This document shows positions 24,401 through 36,400 of a DNA stretch of 64,000 nucleotides, piece after piece (positions within the stretch are counted from its first letter, which is position 1; the number at the start of each line of letters is the position of its first letter). The position numbers and the translations under genes are program-made. This DNA comes from Paraspadella gotoi (taxonomy: Eukaryota > Chaetognatha), in contig CM119266.1 of the NCBI GenBank assembly GCA_051294375.1, positions 13,270,735-13,334,734 on the forward strand, read 5' to 3'. The notes under the pieces were generated by a model. That model ran no database searches. It saw only the letters and a program-made list of their open reading frames with translations, and was not told where the DNA came from.

Positions 24401-27400
24401 GTTTCGCGATCTTCCGGTTAGATTATTTGATAATTATAAATATAATAGTAGATTTCTTATATCCTATCGCTTCAATTAATCCTACGCTTTTTCGAAGTCG
24501 GTCTTTCAACTCTTTCGAGCCTCGACTTTTGCGGACATCGAGCGACGACGACTGATCATCTCGAGTATCGAGCTCATTTATCTTCCGCGTTTTCCCTCTT
24601 CGGATAAAATAATATCTGATAAATAAATAACTAATAAATAATAAACTGAAAATAAGTTAAAGATTACACACGGGAGTACAAGTACAATATTTTTTTATTA
24701 ATGACCAGTGTGAATTGGTCATTACTAAAAAATATCGTGCCTGTACTCCCATGTGTAATCTTTAACAAATTCTTAATCTCGGTACATGCGATGACTCTCA
24801 AAGAATAAACAACTGAAAAATAACTAATAAATCAATTCAATTAAAAAGTATTTCTCAATGCCTCTCTTTTCTTTCAAATAAAAAAAAGTTTCTCGGCATT
24901 AGCTTTTTTTTAATTTTGACCATACATACAAAACATGATGCGAGAGTGACAAAACATGGGCAACCGAACTTTCTTCTGACCAAAAAGCCCTCGAAAAAAT
25001 TCGCCAACCCCGATCCCCTACATCGGCACCCAATCCTCCGTGTGAGCGATGAAGGGCATGACGAAAGGACCCGAGGGTTCCTGCTCCTTCTTCTCCCTCT
25101 CTTCCCTCTCTCTCTCCCTCTTCTCCTTCTTCTTCCTCTTTTCCTCCTCTTCTTTCTTCTTCTTATTAGCTTCCCTCCTCATCAGCCTCTTCTCCTCGAA
25201 CGCCATATTCCCGCCCTCCTCGGGCTCGCTCCTATTCTCCGAGTCGGTCTCCCTCTTATTGGACAGAGACCAGTTCTTGCTCTCCTCCTTGCGCTGGCCC
25301 CTTTTCCCTTTCTTATTTCCCCTCTTCCTCTCCGGCGTCCAGGATCGAGCCCGGTTGTCGTTGAGGTTGCCGCGTCTTCCGTCGACGTCGTATCTATGCA
25401 CGCTTCTGTCGTCTTCGTCGTCGTAACTCTGTCGACGCCTCCTCTCTCTCCTTCTCCCGCCAATTTCTCCGCCTTCCCCGCCGCCGCCGGCGACGCCAAA
25501 CTTGTCGGAGACCTTTCGTTTCAGCTCGGACCATCGGCCAGCATCGGCCTCGAGATCTCTCCTCCGGCCTCCAGCATCGCGCCCATCCAAGTCTTCGTCG
25601 CGCCCTGCGGCGCCGCTATGACCCAATCTCCCCGAAAGCTTCCTCACCAATCTCCTCCATTTTTTGACGTCGTTCTCGTCTCCGACAGCGCCGTCTGAAT
25701 CGGCGCTCTTCTCTCGGCGTCGCGAACCTCCTCTCCTCCTACGCGAATCGCGCGAAGCGTCCCGAGTCTCTCTCTTCGGGCGCGCCCTTCGCTCCGCCTG
25801 ACGCGTCGTTGTCCAATCGATGGGGGCGCTACCTTCGCGATCCTCGTCGCTCGACGAATACGGCTTCCTGTTGACGTTGGAGTCGTCGGCGTCGTTGACG
25901 TTGGCGTCGTTGACGTTGGCGTCGTCTCCCCGTTTGAGCCCGCGTCCTCGCGTCGCGCGCTTCTCCTCGTCATCGTCCTTCTCTTCGTCTCCCTTCTCCT
26001 TTGATTCTTTCATTTTCTTCTTGATGAAATAAAATGGGCTGTTGTCCTTCGTAAAAAGAGAGGGGGCGGGGAGTAGAGTCTTTAATCCTTGGCCTTAAAA
26101 AAAATCATTTTTTTTTTATTGTAAATATATGGTTTTATGACAAAACATGCACAATTTAAATTTAAATAAAAAAAAAGTTCTATCGCAACCGCCGGGTTGC
26201 CTATTAGAGCGTATGAAAATTCTAATAGTCAATTATGAACAATGTACCACCAGTGAACATTAGTTTAATAAAAAAAATTTATATTATTTTAATTTTCGCA
26301 GTAGGCTATATTTATAAATAGTACTATCCTGAAAAAATCCTAAAATTTTAAAATAGACTTTTCTTAATTTTGATGGCAGATTTAAATTCCTCGTCAAAGG
26401 AGGATAAAAAAATCTTTCATTAAGTAGGTTAAAAATTTTAAAAACTATATTTTATATACAAAAATTACATTTTCTGCTTAAAATATAGGTTTTTCTAATT
26501 TTTGACCAACTTAATGAAAGAATTTTTAAAAAAAGAGTTACATTTCTTTAAACAACTTCTTATGACGAATCCAAATCTGCAAAAAATCTTATAAAAAATC
26601 ATTTTGAAATTTTAACACTTATATGGTCAGTACTAAATATATATATATATACTATATATACTATATATGAAAATTTGCAAATTACTTTTTTCACTATTTT
26701 CTATTTTTATATTTATGAAGGTTTTAGTATTTAATCTTATTATTTAATCAAATATATATTGTTTCTTTCTTAAAATGTTTTATTTACTAATAATTCAATT
26801 TGGGAAGGGGAAGTCAGTGTTGTCTTCTGGAAATAGAGGGAGCATCTATACAACACAAGGTTAGATTACTATCTGTCCTAGTTTTCTAATAGATATCACA
26901 CATCATTTCTGTTAGAAAGTCATTAATGAAAATACATAATATCTAAGAGGCTGAACAGAAAGGGGTGGGAATGGTAATTTTTTGAGGGGTGCCAAAGTTA
27001 TATATGATTTTTTTTTTACCAATAGGGATAAGACTACCAGTGTAGAATTGTATGTTCTGATAGGGATACATACCGGGGAAAGGTCTATAGGGGCACCTTT
27101 ATGTCATGAATATAATTTTAAATTTATATTTTTTCTTTATTCTACTTTTTAATTATTTCTTTTTTGAATATTTTTTATCTTTTATTTTTATACAATGGGA
27201 AGGTCATCCAGTAACTAAATATAGCCTACTGGGTAAATATAAAATTGTTTATACATTAATGTTCATTTGTACAACGTTGTTCAATACTCTTTTTTAGAAT
27301 TTTAATTTAAGTTAAACCTTTTACTACGCTTTCTTGTCTATGATGGGGCATCTCACTATTGACTTCCGACCCTCAGAGGCGCTGCCGACCACTGGCGCGG

Positions 27401-30400
27401 TTACTCTAGGACGGTCTCGCTTTGCCAAGGCTCAGGGAAGTTGTTAGGACTGTGGATTGAACGTAACGCTGGGGATGGTGCTGAAGAGACAGTGATAATT
27501 GTTATGTGTTAGTGACAGAACCGTTCAATATAAGCAGTCCCTGAGCTTCGGATCAGGCTGTAACACCATGTTACAGGCGGGTTAAGCGCCCCGTCCCTCC
27601 TAACTGCCAGACGACCACTGGGCTAGAACCCCGGACCTTTGGGTTGGGAGGCGAATGACTTGCCTCCGGCACAAATGACCGCTGATGAACGGTTGGTGGA
27701 TTTTAGTCCACCATAGTGCGTTCACTCTCTGATCCAATGGGATTGGCTGAACGATTATGGACGAGAGGCAATATACCGAATATACCGAATATACCGCCAC
27801 ATTCCTCGTTTTCATTGTCATAATCGTTGAATTAATAAATTTGTCTCCAACAGTCATCGTTGTCGTTAACGTTGTAATTGTCATCGTCGTTGTTGCTGTT
27901 GTCATCCTTATCATCGTCGTCGTCATCGTCTCCGCCCTCTCCATACCGGATCCTTCAAAGCGGCATGCCGGTTTTCCTCCTGGACGATCGTTTTGGACGG
28001 AAGACGATGCACGGGCGGCGGCGGCATGTAGGGAGACGTCTTGACCACGGATCCTTTGTAGTACCAGTCGGAGAGCCACTCTTTCTTGCAGTAGGCAGCA
28101 TCCACGTAGCTGAAAATAAGTTTCATTCTTTTTTTAACTTTTCTTTTTTCATTTTTTTCCCCTCTTTATTGTAAATCGCTTTAGCGCTTTAGCCGTTTAG
28201 CGATTTACTTCCCCACTGAAATTGTACCTTATTTTAAATTTTTTTTCCTACTAAGATTTATTTTTTATTTTATCTATTAAAAACATTTCTCTTTACTTTT
28301 TATAGAAATTTGTTTTTCTGTCTGTACCCACTTGATCTTCACTTGCATCGCTTTATATAAAATAATAAATTTTAGCCTATTTTAATCTTAATAAACCAGA
28401 TGGTTCAACAAATAAAAAAGCATTAAAAAAATAGCAATAAATTGTAGTTTAAGTACATCAATTCAAAGTTTTAATCTTTTTAAATCTTTAAAAAATTTTT
28501 TATAGTTTTTAATAATATTATAATATTTTTTTATTTTGTTGTTTTGGTATTTAGCAAAAACAGAGTTTGAATTTATACATCAACAATTTTTATAAGTAAA
28601 AACATATATGTTTCGACTCACGTTCAAATCTTCAGCTTTTTTTTATGAAGACTCGAATGTTAGTCGAAACATATATTTTTACTAATAAAAATTGTTAATA
28701 TACAAATTATAATTCTGTTTTAGCTATATAGTTTTTAACAAATATTTTTTTATTCTATTTTATTTTAAGATTACCTAATAAATATTTTTAATGTATTTTT
28801 TAAATATATTTATATATATATATTTAATCTTAAATGATACAAGTTAAAAAAATGATATAAGTTAAAAAAATGATGCAAGTATAAAAAATGATACAAACAA
28901 AAATAATATTATTTAGATTTATAAACTATAAGTACCAAAATGTTATTAATGCCGGAGTAACAGTTTAGTTTAAGCCCTAGAAAGCGATTTACACGTATCG
29001 GCGCAGCCACAGGTTATCTTTATTTCTTTTCCCCCCACATTTCCCAACTCACGAGTAAACGTTCCTTCTCGATCCAACTCCGGGCCCGCAAGTGACCTCG
29101 ATGTCCATCTCCTCGATGGGCGTGGGCATCCAGGGGGCGCCACACTTCGAGGCGCCGCTGTGGCTCGACCCTCCGCTCCCCTCCTCGTCCTCGCCGATCT
29201 CGTGGACTTCATTGCCCCACCGGTCGAAATCCTCGTCGTGATAATCTTCATGGAGAAACTTGGACTTATTCTGAGTGTCGCCCTCGAAATCCCCTACAAA
29301 AACGTCGCCGTCTCCATCGAATTCTCTGTTGTTATTACGATTAACGACGCCAGGGCGCCGCCGATCAGCGCCGTCAGCCACGGGATAACAGCGGCGTCGT
29401 TGCCATTCCGAGCCGGCACCGAGAGCGTCGTCTTCCTCGCGGGGACAACGCCGGCGACGGGCGTCATAGTCCGATTCGTCTTCGGCGGCGTCTTCGTTGC
29501 AATAGTTACAATCGCTCATCTCCCGGCGTCTCTTATCCGATTCCGGGCGATCACGATGAGGACAGTCCTTTCTTAGGTGAGGAACCGGAATGGGAGATCC
29601 GTTCGCGTTCACATTGGCGCTACCACTTCCGCCGCTGCCTCCGCCGCGGCGCAACCCGATTTTCTTTCGTCGAGTATCCGGCCCCGCCGCCGTCAACGCT
29701 GCCTCCGCCATCGTAAACGGGGGCGTCGGCCTGAACAACTCCACGTCCTCATCCGGCGCCGCTTTTCTCACGATTTGTTTCGGTGGCGAAGTCGTAATAA
29801 TGGATCGAGGATCGACGAACGAGCGATTGGAAGACTCATCGTCCTTGGTGATCTTCGATGCCGCTTTGCCATGCCCAGGTTCGCCCGTCTCAGCGTTAGA
29901 ACTCTCCTCTCGCTTGTTACGATATGTTTGTTTAATCTTACGGTTTTGTTGTAATTGTTTTTGTTGTCGCCGTTCCCTCTCTTGTTCTTCTTCCTCCTCT
30001 TCTTCCTCTTCTATTGGAGGCGACAATCCCGAATGCCTGTCGTGAATTCTAGCCTCCCTCGAGCGGCGAGCATCTTCGGAGCGCCCCCTGCGATGTGCGC
30101 GCGGATCGCGACCACCCCTCGGGCCCGCGGAGACGTTGACGCCGCCTTTGCTGTCGACGACATCCCGAGTATCCCCCGGTTTCTCCAAGATCCGATGGGG
30201 GCATTCCTTCTTCGAGTGGCTAAACTTCCGAATGACAAATTTCGACTCGTCGGTCAAATGGATGAAGGGAGCTCCTTTCTTTCCAGTTGGTCGACCCCAT
30301 TGTTTTTTAGGGTCAAAATCGCATTTAGTTTGGGGCGGGTCGCGTGATGCGTGTGAGGCGTATGAAGCATGCGAAGCTTGTAACGATTGCGTAGTGTGTG

Positions 30401-33400
30401 GTGTCTGCAATGCGCTCAGTGCCTGTGGTGCGAGCGGTGCTTGCGATGCGGGTTGCGAGATCGTTGCATGCGGTGCCTTTGCCTCATGCGATACCTGTGA
30501 TGCACGCAGTGCCTTGGGTGCGCGCAGTGCATGAGATACGGGCTGAGAGTTTGTTGCGTGCAGTGCCCGCAACTCATGCGGTTCCTGGGATGCGCCAAGT
30601 GCATGTGTAGCGCGTTGCAAGTTCGACACATGTGGTGTCTGCGATGCGGGTTGTGATTTCGTTGCATGAGGTGCCTGAGACTCATTCAATGCATGCAAGC
30701 TAACCATATCCGGCGCCTGCGGCGAGGACTCTCTTGAAAATTTCTTAGGATTTTTTGAGTAATTTGTGTAAATCTTGAGCGGCTTTCTTTCTCCGCTAAC
30801 CTTTCTCGTTTTCAACGCCGATCTCGCCTCCCGCTTCCCTCTTCCATCCGCATAGACGTCCTGATTCAATTGCCTGCTCATGGCGCTCCCTGTCTCAGTT
30901 GAGGGAGTCTTCGCCACGTTGCTGTAATTCCGATTGGGTAATCTTTTTTGGACGCGGGTCTCCCAATTGTCACTGACCTTTTCAATGCCATCGTTGCCCC
31001 TAGCGATGCCATTGTTGCCGGCTTCTCCTTTCCTCGCAGCGATGTGAGTTTCCGGTTTTAACGCGGATTTAATGATTTGTTTTGGAGGAGAACGACTTCT
31101 TTTCTCTTCTTCCCCGAAATGATCTCCACTTCTATTATTATCTACGTCAAATCTTCGTAAACTTTCTCGTTTAACCCGATTTCGCCCTTCGAACCTCTCG
31201 ACAGACTCTTCCCTTTCCTCCTCCAACTTCCGGCGCCGGCGAGATTCGACGTTCGGCGACGCCGGACGCTCGTCGGCGCCATCGCCTCGAGATCGACGCC
31301 CGTAAGCCGGTTCCGCGCTGGCTGGTCGACGTGGCATCTTCTCGGTGGAAGAACGCGTCGCCCTTTCGTTGGATTGACGCGGCGCCCTCTTCTCGGTCTG
31401 ACGCGGCGCCGGCTCCTCTTGCCCATTGCCCGATTGCCCAAAACCTTGACGCTCTCTGTGCGGACTCACTCTCACCTCTGCCCGTCGACGAAACGGGCAA
31501 TCCTTCTTCAAGTGTGGAATCGGAACTCGACCCTGACGAACCCCCACGCCGGCGGCGACGCAGGCGGTAACGGCGCTCACATTGGCGTCGTAGGCGTGGC
31601 TAACGGTGGCGCCGCCGGCGACCTTGCGGAGCTCGCACAGATCGGAAACTTGACTCGGCGCCGGAACCGAAAACAATTCCGTCGATTTGGCGTCAGTAGT
31701 TCGATCACCAGCGACTTTCTCGGGAGACGAGGGACGGGAGGGCTTTTTGATTTTCTCATTCACGACCTTTTCATCGGCGATCGGAATCTTTCGAATAGAT
31801 TCGTTCCGCTTAGGTTCCCTCGATTCGTTTCCGGCGTGAACTCGAGCGACCATCGCCTCCTTCTCCGGCAAACTATCGGAGAAATTGTAATCCAAGCTTT
31901 GAACGTTGGCACCGCCGTTCCGTCCCGTGGCGTTTTCCGCCATTTGCATCGTCTCCGCATGCTCCCTTTTGTCCAGGAAGGCGGCGACACCGACGGTCAA
32001 GTTTTCCCTGAGAAACTCTTCCTGACCCGACTCAATTTTGTCCATCAAGGCCTCCATGACCATTTTAGTTTTTGCCGCGATGTCAGTGGCGTCGACGGCG
32101 TCTTCATCGTTAGACATCGAAAAGAACGCCGCGGCATCACTGATTACTAGAGTGGAGCACTGGGGAGAATAAATTTTATTTGAATGAACAAACAAGGATA
32201 TTTAGACGTGAGATAGTATGATTAAGGAGTACAAAAAATATTTTGCTTATATTGTTTGAGGAACAGTATCATTAATTACAATATATTTATAGTAATATCC
32301 TTATAAAATCATAAATTTTTAAAATATTTTTTCTTAAATCTTTATTAAAGATTCTGATTCTTCATAAAAAGTTAGATCAAAAATATAAAATGTTATTAAA
32401 AATTTCAGCGTCAAAAATGGAAAAAAAAGGTAAAATTATCTACTTTTTCACGCTTTGTAGTAGAAACTATTATAAGATGAAACGTTTTGGTAATTTTTTG
32501 CAGCTTTAACCAAAAAATATTATGTAACTTATTTTACAAAAGTTTTTTATTTTTTTCCGGCGAATCCGAAACTGTTCTTAAAATTAAAAAAATATGATTT
32601 AAAAATTTTATGATTTTAGAAGGATATTACTATAAAAAAAATTAGATTTTTTTAAAAAAAATGGCTTAATTATTTTTTATTACATATACAAAGGCAGCAA
32701 AAAACATGGTTCCATCGCTCAATCTTTTCATCACTCCACCCTACTGATTACCTCTTCGACATCTCTCTCTCGCTTGTCGACATCTTCGTCACAAACTACC
32801 GGACTCGTCACATTGCCAGATAATTCACATCCTTCACTTCGATCAAGCGCGTTTTCTTTTCCCGCCAAAACATTTTGATTCTCTTCGGGAGTTATTTCCC
32901 GATTATTTTCAGATGAATGAACGTCGCTAGCGCTGGGTTGTTTAATACCGGGCGATTCGTCTACTTTTTCATCGTCGCCATCCACCGCCAGCGACTTTGT
33001 TTTCTTTTCGCCATCTTCGTGAATCGAGGAAGCATTTCTGACATATAGGAATTCGGTGAGCGGTTCGTCGAGACGATCTTCATGACGACGATCTTCCTCG
33101 CGATCGTCGAGCTGAACATCGCCACCAGAACGATCGATATTACTATTAGAGCGATTTTTTTCGGAAATATAAATTGAAAGATTGTTCGTGCTATGTTCTC
33201 CAGCTAATGAAGCCTGCTCTTGCGCTTCTTTCAACCCTTTTGCCGCCTGTTGTTCTTTTTCTTCGGCTTGTTCGAGCGCTGGTTCAGACGGATGTTCTTC
33301 AGAAACTTTTTCCGGAGGTTTAGACTTCAGTTCATTCACTGGTCCGGATTGCTGTTGCTGCGGCTGCTGTTCTTCGCCTTGTTTCTCCTCCAATAGTTGA

Positions 33401-36400
33401 TCTTGATTTGCGGCGAAGCTGTGGTTATCCGTTTGTAATTCGTTCCCTTCGCTCGTGGCGGCGTTTTCCTGCGTCAACTGTGGCGCGATGACTCCCGACG
33501 GCGGCGGCGGCTGAGGATGTTTTTAAATTCATTTTTGTATACCATCAAAGTTACAACATAATTTTACGTAAATAGAGCAGAGAATGAAAAGATAACAACA
33601 ACAGCAACTGATACAATGATCCCACCCCCGTCTCCGCCAAGCTTTCCGGTTCCTCGAACCCAAGCTCGACGTAGTGACGCTTCCTCTTGTGCTTGTCCAG
33701 AAAGAATTCGTCCTTGAATCTTTTTCTGCAGAATTTGCATTTGAATCCCCGTTTTTTTTCCATGGCTTTTTTTTTCGCCAACAGGGGGAGACGAAAGGGA
33801 AAAAAAAAACTGAAAGGAGAACTCCTACGACGGCGCGAATGGCTAAAGCAAAGATTTACCTTTTTCTCTTTTAACATTTTATGGCTGAGTCGTCGAAAAT
33901 CGGTCGAGCCGAAGCGATTCGCTTCTTATCTCAATTTTAGTATTATAAAATGACTTTTTTCTTTCGAAATCTTACTAAATTTTCCTTTCACGTCAAATTA
34001 ATGTAACTATTTTTTTAGAAACTTTTAATAACAAATATTATTTTACAACAAAATTATTAACAATCAAAAATGGAATTAGTACTAGAAAGAGGTTAATTCA
34101 GTATTTAGTTAAGATGCTACAAGTAATTCAAAAAAATAAATAATTTTTTTCTAAAACTTAACAAACACCACTGACTTCAAGACAAGATTCCCGAATCTTT
34201 CGCCAACTCATAAAAGGCGGATTTCTCATCTCTGATTAAAATCCGAGGATCCTCAAACTCGACGACCTCTCCACGATACAGCACCATGACCTTGTCGTAG
34301 TCCACGACAGTGTCGATGCGGTGAGCGATGGTCAAAACCGTCGCGCCAACAAATTCTTCCCGAATCGTCTTTTGGATCAACGCGTCCGTCCTCGAATCGA
34401 CGGCGGCCGTGGCTTCGTCAAGGACGAGGATCTTGGAATCCCTCAGCAGCGCCCTCGCGAGGCAGACCAATTGACGCTGCCCGACGGAGAGGTTTTCGCC
34501 CGCCTCTATGCATTCGTGGTCGAGCCCCTCGGGCAGATTGGCGACAAAGTCTCTCAAATGCGCCAGAGATAAGACTCGCCACAATTCACCATCTTCATGA
34601 CGATCGAAAGGGTCCAGGTTCGTTCTCAGCGTCCCCGAGAAGACGACGGGGTCTTGAGGGATGATCGAGATTTTCGATCGAACGTCGTGGAGACCGAGAG
34701 ACGCCGTCCCCTGCCCGTCGATCTCAACGCCGCCGGAAGCGGCTTCGATGACGCGGAAGAGCGCCAGAGTTAAACTCGATTTTCCGGCGCCGGTTCTGCC
34801 GACAACGCCGATTCGCTGGCCGCCGGCGACGCGAAAGTTCAGATTCTTCAGAACCAAATCCAAATTGTCTCTGTATCTGGCCGAGTAATTGTGGAATTCC
34901 ACCTCGCCCGTTTCGGGCCACGAAGGCACCAAGAAATTGGTAAACTTGTTTCTCCAAGCTGCTTCAGGGGGCAGGATAGAGTATTCCCTAACTCTCTCTA
35001 TAGCCACCAAATCGTTTTCAATCACCGACATTATGCGAATTTGGTGCAAAAACATTTGCACAACGGCTAAAGCGTAGGTCAGGGAGAGACCCGTTTCTCC
35101 TAGGCTGCTCAATTCTTCCAAGGCAGAATAAAGAGCGCAGAAAAGGACGATAAAACTTGATTGGTTTTCCATAACGAGGCCCACCCAGTTGTCCGTCGCA
35201 CACATTAGAAAAGCGGCCTTCAGATTGATCGCAACGTGAGAACGAAGGGAGGCTCTGAAGTGGCTCTGCATTTTAAAAGCTCTGATGACAGAGAGTCCAT
35301 GCAATGTCTCGCCGAACATTGAAAAAATAGGCGACAACGTGGTGGCTTCCAATCGACGTAGTTGGCGAGCGGAACGAATGTAGAATTGCTGGGTAGCAAT
35401 AAAGACAGCAATAACGAAAGGAATGGCAACGAAGAACCATGGCTTGACAACGGCAATGGTCAACAAGGCACCAATGACAAATATCGTAGCTTTGTAGGTT
35501 TCAAAGAGGTCGACGGAGATTTTGGCATCGATTATGTTCATGTCGACCGAAAATCGGTTCAAAATACGACCAGTAGGTGTCGTATCAAAAAAAGACATGG
35601 GGCACGCCAACACGCTGGACGTCAATTCGTCGTGGAGGCGTCGAGAGGCTGCAATGACGCCCAAGGAATGAAAAATAGTACCAACCAAATTAAACAAAGT
35701 GGAACACAGCCCAATATATATGAAGCTCTTTAAGAAATCGAAATTTATTTTCGCCAGTTCAGTCTGGTTCGCGTTGGCCATTTTGTAATGGTCTTGAATA
35801 ACATTTGTCCACGCGGCAAGACGAAAGTTGGTCATTATCTCTAAACTTCTCCAAATAATTAGAGTAGCGACGGCAGACACACCCAATGCCCAACCCATGG
35901 ATCTCAGGTAGATAAGATAAAACTTAATTCCTACATAGCCACTTTTTATATATTCTTCAGAATTTAATTTACCGTCGACGTCATCTTTTAATTTTGTTTC
36001 GTTTGGTATTTTTACAATTTCCTTTTCATTTGTAGTTTTTCTTCCCGAGCTCTCTCTCTTTAGATTTTTTTTAACGTCATTGAAGAAGGTCGAAAATTCC
36101 TCGCCGTTTCTTATCAATTGCGAATAAATTCCAATTTCGGAAATCCTTCCTCCGCTCAAACAAAGAACATTGTCCATCGATGGCAAATAAGTTAAGACGT
36201 TGGTGACGACGATCCGACTTTTCTTGCCCAACATTCCGTCGGCGGAGAGAACACTCTCGAAGATGTGCTTCCCGACGTGGGCGTCGACGGCGGAGAGAGG
36301 ATCGTCGAGGAGATAAAGATCCGCGTCGGAGTAGAGAGCCCTCGCGAGGGAGACTCGAAGCTTCTGTCCGCCGGAAAGATTGATCCCTCGCTCCCCGATT

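Larger units (their letters stand above)
26014..27922. other. Gene-free AT-rich stretch inside the host intron
   Basis: Holds a foldback element (26308-26645), a copy of repeat B (26806-26868) and an antisense SINE (27478-27716). An open (-) frame at 27600-28079 is mostly SINE and a trinucleotide-rich tail and is not a gene. Confidence 0.6.

Noticed and set aside
27600-28079. A 159-aa (-) frame
   Set aside because: It runs through the SINE and a TTG/TCG-rich tail. The real coding part here is the last exon of the 1083-aa protein in another frame.
30136-30534. A + strand frame encoding a Cys-rich repeat ([20 protein letters not shown])
   Set aside because: It is the antisense of the repeat region of the 1083-aa protein. 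The periodic GCA/TGC codons alone produce the cysteines, and it has no start or splice context.
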